Positions 34,576-45,773 of a stretch of 64,000 bases of DNA are shown piece after piece. Where the stretch lies: positions 20,252,369-20,316,368 of the forward strand of contig JADWOT020000005.1 of the NCBI GenBank assembly GCA_036345935.2, given 5' to 3'. A model generated the notes under the pieces. The model had not been told where the DNA came from, did no database searches, and saw only the letters and a list, made by a program, of their open reading frames with translations. The stretch's first letter is position 1. The number at the start of each line of letters is the position of its first letter. The stretch is from Taenia hydatigena (taxonomy: Eukaryota; Platyhelminthes; Cestoda; Cyclophyllidea; Taeniidae). Position numbers and translations under genes: made by a program.

Positions 34576-37500
34576 CTACGTCTGTGGTTTAATCATCATG
34601 ATGGAGGACTGTACTTTGTTTAAATTCATGAGACTGTTGCTGGCATCATCCACGACGTCACTCAAGCGTGGGCGCGGATTTGTCAGATTCTCAATGAAGT
34701 GCGAGTTGGTGAGACTCAGATCCCGAGGGTCATTGGGCTGAGTGGCAGAGTAGTATGTGCCAGCATTTCGACGTCTATGATCTGCGTGTGATTGTGCCAA
34801 CTTGCTGCCTCCATCTTTGGTTACGTAGGGTATTCCTGAGGGAATTGTGGACTGTTGTGGTGAAATTTTTGTCCTTGACTCCAAAAGTCTTGGCTCTCTA
34901 AGGACGTCTCTCGATTTCCCTTTTATTCGTTGTAAACTCTCACAAATCGGCTCCCCAATCGACGACGTCTCCGAGTCATCCGAATTATTTTGTATGACGG
35001 TTTCTGGATGCTCTCTCACCGATCGTGTTATTGTCAAGGATAAACGCCTATCCGAGGTGAGCGCTTCCAACTTAGGAGACGGGTATTGTGGCGCTTTTGG
35101 CGCCTTACCTCGGCCATCCGAGTTGATGGCCTTTCCTGCACGTCGATCCACAGCGGAGATGTCCCACTGTGATGTGTTACTAAAGGAGTTAGGATTATGT
35201 CTTCCACTTCTCTCTGAGTCCTCTTCCGAAGGAGAGCTCCTGGCAGCCGTCTTACTACAGACGTAATCAAAAGATGGTATAATGCTTCGCTCCTTTATCA
35301 CCTCCTCAATTCCAACCGGTTGAGTGTGCCTTTTCGGTTCCATACTTTGATTTCGCCGTCGTGAACGCGTGCTCGGATCTAGGTAGCGTTCGTTCACCTG
35401 TACTCCATTCCGTTTGGTGTATCGTGGGTTGTCAAATGTACGCGACGCCATGTCATCGATGCTGGAGGCGTGGGATGCCAATGAGATGTCGGATACCTTC
35501 TTCTGCAAACTACCAGTGGTATAGTCATGTGCGGGCTTGAATTCACAGATGTAGGATTTTGGACCTGGTGGTTTAATGGTGCGTGGGTAGATTACCCTCT
35601 CCTCTTGTTTATTCTCAGCAGAGGAGATAGATGCCGAAGATCCGTGCTTCATATAGGGCTCGACATCGGGTGGCGACACAGATGTTATGTTGTTCCTAGT
35701 CCTTACAGGATTCGTTAAAGTCATTGGATTGGCGACGGTTCGAGCTGCCATGATATTATGTGAGGAGGGGAGAGCAATCGACACTAGAGCTGTAGCCGTG
35801 GCAGTGGAACAAGCTGAAACCACAGGAACGAATCTCCCATTCGGTAGAGTCGCCTTACGTAGCGGAGTAGTCTCCGCAGTTAGCGACACTTGGCTAGAAT
35901 CACTAGAGTATTTACTTGATGCTGCAGAGGGGTAAGAAAACAGGGTGGATCGAGGCGTTTGTGGCAAATGGGTGAATCCGTTGTGATGGGTGCTTTTATA
36001 GCTGAACCAGGAGAAAGTTTTGGCCTGATCTGGAGTTATCCGTTTATCTGGTACCCAATTGAGACAGGCCTCGATTAACTTTACCACATGAGTATTATCC
36101 ACCTCCTCGGACGGTGTCGGTGTGGAGTCGGTGTACTTACCCGAGCTGTGCGACAAGGTACTGACGAGGGCTTGTGCCACGGGTACTGAACCAGGCGGCT
36201 TTCGAAAACGTCGGGTCTTTTTGGAGAGGTTGGGCTGCAGCTCAGCAACCCCTTCCGACACTTGGCGAATTGTGCAGTAGCGTGGAATAAATTTTAGCGG
36301 TGTCTGCCTATCTTGCGGCTGGTAGTACTTACGCATACTATCAACTTCAGCAAAGTAGCGAGAAAAGACTCGCGATGGTGCCACCATCGCCAAAGGAGGC
36401 ATTCCCAACTTCTCCATCATGCAAGCCAATTGATCGAATTCGTCTTCACCCGGAAATAATGGATAGCCTGAAAAAAGGGGAAGATTCGGTGCTTTTTTAC
36501 CTCCAAAAATATGCCTGATTGAGGTGGTGGTAAGGGAGGGATTAGAGACCAGAACCAGCCACAGATAGATTTTTGCTCCCCTATTGTTTCCCAACTCTAC
36601 TTTATTTTCTATGTTGTTCTCAGGAGTGGAAGAGGGTCGAGGTGAGGCGTGATCCTTCTTCTATTCTTAGACATCAGTAGGTATTGCATCGATTTGTGCT
36701 TCTGAAGGGAGGAGGAGAGGAGATAGATGGAATTTAACTGTTGGTGGGAAAACAATTCCGTTCCCACTGTGCCATACAGACAAGGTGAAAGTCATTCTGT
36801 GGAGATGAAGCACCGCCGTCGTTAACATCAACCCAGAGGGGGGCCTTTCACTAGAGATCCAAATTGCAATTTCTACGTTCTTGGCAAAGAAGTTGGTACA
36901 GATTACAAAACAGACTGCTCAAACCAACTGGACGACGCCAATTGACTTTGAACACCCACGCGACATAAAAGCGTCACTGCAATTCAGGTGAAGTTGATTG
37001 ACACTTTTCCTTCTCCCTTCCCATAACCAGTGAATCAGTCATTTTGCTGAAAAGTCCTTTCTCTTGCAACAAGAAAGCAATTCATGCTGCGGACAACAAA
37101 TTGACCGCTGAGAGGTCTCCAAGCCACCAGTTAAGGAGACGGGAGAGCTGGAGGTGGGTTGGGAAGGAGAAGGCGTGGTTTTTGAACTGTTCTTCTGTCT
37201 GTTCTACTCATGATCTTTACTGCATTATCTCCCACAAAGGTGCGGTTTATCAAGACGGCTCATTCTTTTTTTGATAAGCAGAGGTAGAGGGAAGAGCAAG
37301 AGGAGAAATTATCTGAATAGCTTTCATCACTACACCATCCCCACCTACCGTCACATCTATTTAGCTTACATTGGATCTTTCCGCAAAAAATTCATTGAAA
37401 GCCTGATTCATTAGTTCACTTAATTGGTAATTATTACTCCCTTTGCTCGAGCCAACTAACAGCCTCCCTCCTCCTCCCGACAAAATAATGTATCCAAAGC

Positions 37501-40500
37501 ATTAGTTAAAGGATTGCGGTGCAAGTTAAAATAACTCGGAGGGCGGAGACGGGAAAGTGGTGATGTCAAAAATTATCAGAGTTAAGTGGCCCCCCTCGTC
37601 TGTCAAATGTCCTCCCTGGAGTAATGCGACTTATTTTCGGCAACAGAAATCAGAGGCCAAAAAGCAGATAAATCGGTCTTCATCAGTGATTGGCTAATCA
37701 ACCTCCGAAAGGTGATCCCCAGACTCACCTAGTTATTCATTCTTTTTCGACTTATCATTCAATAAACCGGCAAAAAGCAGTTGGAAAGTGTAAAAACTTT
37801 CTATAAGTCAGTGAATGGCTGAAAATGAGAAAAAAACGTGTGTATGTCCCCGTGTGTGAGCGCAAAGGTTAGTGGGACAACATGTCACTCTGCTTTTCAA
37901 GCAATCAGTTCATAAGGAAATTCGTTGAAAATTTAGATCAAGTTGAGGAAAATGCTTATTTTTTGATGCCATGTGCAGCTCGAGTGTTGATAACTTGGCA
38001 GGCACACAAGACCACCACATCTCCAGTCTAGCAAACGCACAAAGGGGCGCTAGATATGCAAATTGCCTATTAGTCGCCGGTTTTGTGCACTCACCTCGTA
38101 TCATTTCGAAGACGAGACATCCAAAACTCCACATGTCGATCGGCTGGCTGTAATCCAAGCGCATAATGACCTCGGGCGCTCGGTAGAAGCGTGACTGGAT
38201 GTAGGGATAGCATTGTTTACCAACGAAACACGAGGAGCCAAAATCAATGATTTTGACAAGATCACGAATTTCCTCGGGACCACCGTCCGTGGCGCGGCTG
38301 ACGAGGAGAACGTTCTCCGGTTTCAGATCACAGTGTATAATTCCCGCCTTCCAAACGTAGGAGAGGCCGTTCAAGACGGAGGCCATGAGTCGTCTGACCC
38401 GATCTCGAGGCAGGCCCTGGTCCTTCTTGTCCTTGATCAGATCGTAGAGGGAACAACCGAGCAGTTCGAAGCTAAGGCACATGTGCTCACGAAACATGAA
38501 GTGTTCGATCAGCCTGACGATGGGGAAGTGGTCCCACGAGCCCTTCGGATTGGGATTCAACTTTCGAAGCAGCTCTAGGATGGCAATCTCCTCTTTGGCC
38601 TAAAATAGTATGCCAGGTTTTGGAGCAGCTTGCATTTCGTGGAACCACCCTGGAGTGGCTTAAAATTGTCAAATACGGAATGAAAATGCGACCGAGGTGG
38701 GTGATTCAATACTAAGGACGGTCTCAAAATATGAGACGAAATTTAGAAGTCGTTTATGGTAATCGAAGTGCATGCGACGTCGACTCCCACCACCCCATAC
38801 AATTCCCTTCCCCTACCTCGTTAAATCTGTTTGACAAGATTTTTTTTCAAAATTATGCCCTGAAATGGTTAGCCAAGTACGTTAAGTATATGTGCGTAAA
38901 GGTTTAACTATATACATAAATAATAGCGTAAAGAGCAAGAGGCCTCAGACAGAATAATGGGTGACATTAGCATTTCCTTGATTAAGTATTCAATTTATTT
39001 AACATAGCTCAATTAATCTTTTAAAAGTGGCAGAGAAACAGCGCACTCTTTGACCAGTGCAGACGTATTGACGACCCTCGTTTGTGTTATTTATTTAAAA
39101 TAAACAAATTCCTGAGCCTCCTTTTGTTTTTAAGCATTTCTTGGAAAGCATAAGCAAATGGGAGGTTTGCGCATTGTGCTAAATCAAAAAGTACATTCAT
39201 AACATATCTTATCAGGATTTTCCCAGATTGTTTAATTCGAATCCAACTTTTCTAGATGCTTCCCAACTAGCGACTTACATGACACTCGTGTGGGCAGTCA
39301 AAAGCGGAGGAGGAAGAGCCAGCTTACCAAATCTCCCTCATTGTTTGCGGCGGTAGGTGTTCCGCGCAAGAAAAAAAAAAACGCCTTTTTAGATGGCATC
39401 GACAGTTACTTCTTCCAGTCTGTGACAGAACTTGACTCATACCGAATGCCCTTAATTTCGCCTTTCTTGTTGTGCCACGTCTTTGTCTCCCTATCAGCGG
39501 GCTCTTCAACAACCATCTTGCCGTCATGGTGTTGCCTGCGCCTACGCGTTATGGCAACCCAACTGTGCCATATCGGAGCCGGTGACAATTTCTCCAAGAG
39601 ACTGCACCTTTGCCGCCTCCAAGACTGAAGGTCACTGAAACGACCTTGGCCTTGGACATTAATTCTGACCTGATCATCGATGTTTGGAGTTGAGTTAAAA
39701 GCTCTATCATGAATTCCACTACAGAAACTACTTCCCTCGAGCGAGTTCCATGTAAACGGAGGCTGGCGCTGGACAGTACCCAGCTCTTCGGGTTTTGCTG
39801 CACCGAGGAAAAGGAGTTACCGCAGTGTGTTGTGCACGAACCACAAACCCTTCTGTATGCAGATGCGGCTTGTCACGACTGTGGGTGATTCAGAGGTCAA
39901 ACGAAACCATCTCCTCAATCATTACAACTCTGTGAATCCAATCCAAAATTTGTCCTTTCTCTAGCCCACGCCACAATCGAGGGGTGGGGATGGAAAAAGA
40001 GTACTTTAAGATATTGTATATTCTGCGCACCCCATAAAATTCTAGTTCATTTATTTCCAAAAAATTAAATCAACCGCTTCTCTCCGCTCTGCGCCGATGC
40101 ACCCCATCCTCCACCACACTAATTCCATTGTGCTTCTCCCATGAAACGGGTTTATCGAAGGGTCCTCCACCAATGGGTGTAAGTGCGAGGCAAAGCAGGG
40201 TCTTGTGCCTGCACAAGCCATTTTGGGGCTGCAGTTACGAGAGATGGCGCTGCTCCCACCTCCCACCTCTTCGAAAGTGTGTGAAAGCTCAATTTCACCA
40301 TCGCTGTGTCGACTATTCACTTAACTGAGGAAAGGCGGGATGTGGGTAGCGGCTGGGGCGACGGAAGAGAGGAGGAAAAGCACAACTGTGGGTGCATCCA
40401 CTTCCACTGAAACCTTCTATTAAGTATTCATGTCCTTCTATCCCCCCACTTCATATTCTTTTTTCTCATTATTTCCCGTGACTCTAGCAAAAAAGGCGAA

Positions 40501-43500
40501 TAGTAATGTGCAACTAATGATGGGAAATTGCGCAGCTTTGGGAAATTTATCACAGAGTCATTGGTTTATTTTCTCTGCTTCCACGACATTTGCGAAGACG
40601 CCCATGCGTCTTAATGCATTAATAACTTTGTTCCGCCTTGGTTCCTCGGCTAAACCCTCCTACTTAAGGTGACAAGGAAGCTCATCAGGAGGGTGATGGA
40701 AGACTGGTGAGGAATGAAGTGCCACAGTCTAAACTGGTTGGTCCGCCCTCCCACCCTAACTCTTGGGGAAAAAGCACCTTAGCCGAGTTGACCTCAACTG
40801 CGAGGGGCCAATCCTTCAGCTACCTCCTGACATTTATGCAGGCAATAAATAAGTTATTTTTCTCATTAAATAAAGTACTTAGATTCTGGGAACGCACCTG
40901 TGTGGTGAAACGGGCATCGCGTCGAACAACCTTGAGGGCACACTCCTTGCCCTCTTTGTGATCGATTACGAGGATGACATTGCCAAAACTGCCCTTTCCA
41001 AGTGATCGGATGCACTCGTAGCGGTAGTCAATGTGATCGTGCGGTATCTCATGAAAAGTGGTATCTAGAAACCAGAAGAAAAACTCAAATATCGCCTTTA
41101 AAGCTACCCTTACTCAGCGCCCCCTCGCCCTTATTTTTCCAGACAGGCAGACCTCTTCGGTGTTTCAATGAGGTCTTCCAATTTTCACGCCGAAGCTGCC
41201 TTTGTGGTTTAATTATGTGTTATAATAAGTTTATCTCCTATGCGAAGTGGTTCTGCTATTCTAAGGCATATTACCGCTACAAGTGGGTGAAGCTGCACTT
41301 TGACGGCTTTGACTCATGCAGCGATTTAAGTGGAGTTCATTGAGATGCATGTCATGCATTCATTAGTCTTCGCATTTGATTTTTTCGACAGCTGAGGCCG
41401 CCTCCATGGTGCCCGGATTTCGCAATCGACAGAAATCCCTTTCAATTACAAAGAGCTCCAAATCTGCCGAGTGGGCTTAATGGGATATTTTTACACTGGC
41501 GAGTGGATAGCCATGGAGAAAGAAGTGGACCCAAAAAAATATAACTTTGTCGGGACCAACGACCACTTGGTGGATTATGCCACAACCGAAGGAAATGGTG
41601 CCCTCAATTGATAAGTAAATCATGTCAACTAAAGAACATTGCGCAGTCATTAAGACTTCTCCTAAAGGGCATTCTTCTTAATGTGACTTCTACAACTTCT
41701 CCACACAGACCTTTTACCCGCTCCACTTATTATTTTTTGTTAGCATGACATGCTACAAGATCATAGAGGATTTGACGCGCTACGATGTCATGTGACATGT
41801 GAAATAACTGGCTTAGATACTCCACTTTTATTAAACCGATTAACACTTACCTTTGGAGTTTCTTCGACCGTTTAGACGGAAACTCAGACGCTTGGCGAAC
41901 TCCTTTGGCATGTTTTCACCTCGATAATAAACCTTAAAAAGTGAAAAGAAAGACATTACATGCTGCACAAAATGCAGGCCTTGAAATCACCTCTCTACCG
42001 CATTCTTGTACTCATCGTTTTGTTGCCAACTCAACAGTCGGGATGAACGTTCAAAGTACAACAGCCCTCTCTGCCTTACGATCGGGTGAAAGGCTTCATG
42101 CGCACCCACAAAAAATGCGTTCGATCATGTAAAAACGACTGACCCCATCGTAACACCCCAAATCAATTAGTCTGTTCATAAGGCTTAGAATTGAAAAGTA
42201 AATTTAAGCTTCACATTAAATAAAAATCAAAATTTAAATGGTTTGTAGTTCACTTTTTATTTATGAGAGGCAAAATACCGAAGCAAAAGAGGTAAAAAAG
42301 GCTGCTAAAATGAGCAATTTAAAGAGTAGCGAAAGCTTTATGTATGCAGTCAAATGGGAGATTTTGTGTTCACAGCGTCAAATTACAAAAGAACCATTCC
42401 TTTTTATCTCACAGATTAATTTGTTCAACTGCAAATATTATTGGAACAAAAGCGATTGCTTAAAAGCCCTTCGACCTAAACGAATAGGCCTGTGCTTCTC
42501 CGAAAAAAATTCCAAGCGTAATTGTGTTGTAATTGGTTTTGTACAGGTAAGAAGCAGAGGTTGAGAAAAACACGGGAGATTATTATTTTTGATGGGTTTC
42601 ACGATCGAAAGGAGGCCGGAAAACCAATAAAAAGGACTAGCGGTTAAAAGAATAAAAACCACTACAACTTTTATGGTTTAAAACTATAAAGATGGGGAAA
42701 CTGTGTGCCAAAAGAAAAGATGAACTTCTCATAATTTTGACGAGACAATTTAGCTGTTTAAACCAATTTTAAGGTGGCCAAATGTTTGTGCTTCTTTTTG
42801 AAGCCTAGTCGATTCCCACCGAATAAAGGCCTAATAAAAGAGGCTGAGACAACAACGCATCCAAACAGCTAACCAGCCTACCCACCAAACCACCAACCAA
42901 GTGGCTATGCAATTGCACATAGGTGTGAATGCCAATTTAACAGGGAGTGAGAGTAGGAGAGAGATAGGCGGATAGATAGATCTAACTAATAATAATTAAG
43001 GTGCCTAAATGGATTCTCCTGCAGCTATTAATTGCTACAGACCTACGAAATAACCCCTTAGCCCAAGGTCATCATAAGCTCTCAAATGTGGTTGCCATCA
43101 GCCACGACAATCTTCATCCTCCGCTCCTGACTGAACACTCACATCTCAGCCGACAAAGTACGCACATCTCGTGATCGGCTGACGGGCAGACACAGATGGT
43201 CCACATCTGAGTGTTTAGTCAGTGATGGCACCTTAGCAATCACCACGTCACAGCTTATCCCACATCAATAATTGCCAGGCAAAATTTGCATGTTCGCTAA
43301 TGAGTTCGCCTGTGTGATGTAACTATTTTTGTGAATCCATGAAGGACGCATAGAGACGCAAACACACGCACGCAGATGCAAATATACGGTCTTTCGAATG
43401 GCTATGAAATGTTAATCGAATGTCGTAAATTTTGGTAAAACTGAAAAGTGGAATTTGTGTACTTTCTAGGTGATTTAGTCATAATTTTGTAGTCGTCAGT

Positions 43501-44988
43501 CCAAAAGTGGTCTTGGCAACCTGCATTCCTATTGGCTGATGGATGGTGAATAAAAGCACTCCTTTCCATCCCCACCAATCATGTAAAGACAGATGAGAGA
43601 TTCATCAAAATGCATGTCCTAGTTGCAAAAAACAAACTCATTTGCTTAAGCAAAGTGAATCCCCTCACTATCATCACATCCAGTCACAAAAATGTGTGCG
43701 AGGCCTTGGACACACACATACACCCACACACATTTAGGCAGCCCACATTTCACAGCCCAAGCCGAGCCGCATTTTATACGTTAAATCAACAATAAAACTA
43801 ATAATTAACGCTGTCAAGCCCCGAAAAAAGGTGTACCTGTCGTAGAATATATAGAGAGGCAGAGGAGAAGGTGTATTCTACTAATCTGAGGAGAGAGATC
43901 GGTGTAACCTCTCAAGTCTAATCAATAGGCATATGTAAATAAGTGGCGCACTTCGTTGTGTCTTTAGTAGTGCTTGCGTGTGTGAGTGCTAAATGCGTGT
44001 GTGCATGTGTGCACAAGGCCTGATGCAGAGTGACTGCATGGATGCCTGCCTTCCAGCTTGACTGCGTAAGTGGGTGTTTGTGCTCAACTAGACGTTTGGC
44101 AGTAAAGACACCGGGGAGAAGTGTACGTCGGTCTCCACGTCACTGACAAAGTTGGCATGGCCTAATTTCAAGGTTACGCGAACAATAAAATAACCTTCTG
44201 TACGAAGCGAGTATAATAGAAAAGCTAGGCGAAAACACCAGCCTTCTTTTGCCCGAAAGTAAGAAGTTCATCTGACTACCCAATTAGGATGACCACAAAT
44301 GTATTTCAAAAAAAACTTCGGCTCAAATGGTATCTAAAAGATCGATTTCAGAAAAAAGGGTTATAAAATCGCATAGTTACAATCATATTAAAGTGTCATA
44401 TTCATATTGAGAGAGCGCCTAGGGTTCGGAAATGAGGCAAAAGTCTATTACACTATCCCATGCAAAATTCAGTGCAAAATGGGGTAAGTTATTCAAAAAA
44501 CCAGTAACATTCAGCTTTTAAGCCAAAGAAATTGATTCAATATCTAACGATGCATGAACGCGAAAAGCAAAGTAAAAATTTAGAAGTAGTTAATAGATCC
44601 ACCAAATATATTACACTCGAATTTGAAAGAAACCACTGGTCATGCTTCAAGAAAGGATTTCAAAAATAAGTAACTAGTGTTAGGACTCTAATAAAAAACT
44701 TGTCAATAAAAAAGGATTTAATAGCCATTTTAAAATATAGATAGACGGTGAAAAAGAGAATAATTAAGCATAAATATATCAGTAAAAAGAAAAACACGAA
44801 CCGAATTGCATCAAAGTAGCAAACAAGCAACTTACTACTTGGCGCTTAAAAGACTCGTCCCTATCTCCACCCAATTGCTGGCGGTCGCTTTTGCTAGAAT
44901 CGTCTGTTTTGCCTGAATTTTTTAAGCTGAAAAATGTTCTCCTTCTTTGCGATTCGCCGGCACTTTCTTGAGCGGGCTTATTAACCAT
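34576..44988 (-). CDS. DYRK: Class II DYRK dual-specificity protein kinase (932 residues, five exons)
   Basis: DYRKs autophosphorylate an activation-loop tyrosine and then phosphorylate Ser/Thr. Proposed minus-strand exons: 44988-44836, 41932-41851, 41064-40898, 38599-38095 and 36467-34576 (TAG); the sum is exactly 933 codons. PHDHIDYRYE before the P-loop is the DYRK homology box typical of DYRK2/3/4. The kinase domain shows GKGSFGNV (101-108), Lys123 in CALKVV, HCDLKPEN (223-230), DFG at 253, a YPY activation-loop motif (265-267) followed by IQSRFYRAPE, PIDMWSFGC, and GYPLFPGEDE. A roughly 11-residue insert lies between the catalytic loop and DFG. About 480 residues of Ser-rich, low-complexity tail follow the kinase. 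Exon 1 is the least certain: it fits phase and donor (GTAAGT) but lacks a clear NAPA domain, so a small exon may be missing. Which of DYRK2, 3 or 4 it matches best cannot be decided by eye. Confidence 0.88.
36468..38094 (-). other. DYRK intron 4 (about 1.6 kb)
   Basis: Bounded by donor CGAG|GTGAGT and an acceptor with a CCCCTTTTTTCAG tract. No repeat, exon or RNA gene was recognised in it. Confidence 0.7.
38600..40897 (-). other. DYRK intron 3 with a possible decayed coding fragment
   Basis: About 2.3 kb between kinase exons 3 and 4. Plus-strand sequence at about 39520-39890 reads as protein-like over some 110 codons, interrupted by in-frame stops and ending in a Cys-rich stretch (FCCTEEKE, ACHDCG). 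No family was recognised. The rest shows nothing. Confidence 0.35.
41933..44835 (-). other. DYRK intron 1 (about 2.9 kb)
   Basis: Contains the nested inverted repeat at 43093-43230 and some ACAC/GTGT-rich stretches (43355-43375, 43710-43735, 43975-44010). A plus-strand 108-codon frame at 42238 has no recognisable domain. A missing small DYRK exon could hide here. Confidence 0.5.
43093..43230. repeat. Nested inverted repeat (potential long hairpin)
   Basis: Three concentric stems: outer TGCCATCA (43093-43100) with TGATGGCA (43223-43230), 8 of 8; middle TGACTGAACACTC (43128-43140) with GAGTGTTTAGTCA (43209-43221), 12 of 13 plus one G:T; inner CAGCCGA (43147-43153) with TCGGCTG (43175-43181), 7 of 7. 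The spacers between stems are asymmetric (27 and 1, then 6 and 27 bases). It lies in DYRK intron 1. Confidence 0.6.
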
Positions 44989-45773
44989 AGTTTTGTTTTT
45001 CTTTTTTTTAAAAAACGTTTTGGAAGTTTGTTACTTTAAAGTGGAGGTAACTTCGGAACTCCGCCTCTCCTGTAAAGCACCCCTCATTCAAAATGCGCAG
45101 TTTCAACGGGAATAAATTTCATACATTAATACAAACAAAAAAATTGGCTATCAAAATGTGTTGTAAGCACTAAAAATAATTCGAATGACGGCATTTCTAA
45201 AGCATATTGACTGCAATACAGTAAGCGTTTTAATTTTTTTCCTTGCCTGTATCTTTTTTGTCCGACAAGTCGTTTTGGAAATAATAATAGCGCTTTATAC
45301 CTCCTAACATCTCCAAGTTATACTTAGCCCATGCTTAAAAGCCGCTTTTATTTGTTGCTCTATTTTTTGCACTTACTTTTGAACGAAATTTCTTTAAACA
45401 TTGCAAAATAAGACTCAAGTTCCGAAATACTATGCATCTAGTCTTTTATAGTTGATGGATTTGCAAACAGTTTCTTTTTCCAGACGTTTGAAGTACCCGT
45501 AACCCTTAGCAGACGCTAAATTAATTTTGCACCGCAATTGCTTTGTTAAATAGTGCTTGTAAACCTTTAACTTTTTTATTGGAAAACTGCAGCTGACGTC
45601 TCTTTTAATGTGTTTACTGTGAACTTTGCATTTGAAATCGAATAGTTATTTAAACGCGCTAACGTCCATTGGTTTACTAACGCATGTGAATTTGTTGCAT
45701 TTTTAAAAGTGCCTTTTCGTGGATTTGGTGTGATCTATTGTTGGAGCAGATAAGAAAACCTAGTTCTCAAGTT
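44989..45773. promoter_or_regulatory. Shared upstream region of the divergent DYRK and LRP2BP genes
   Basis: The two start codons face away from each other across 785 bases, so both promoters and 5' UTRs must fit here. The sequence is AT-rich with no obvious CpG-rich core or TATA box. An ATTGG (reverse CCAAT) lies near 45668, about 105 bases before the LRP2BP start. The bidirectional role is inferred from layout alone. Confidence 0.45.
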
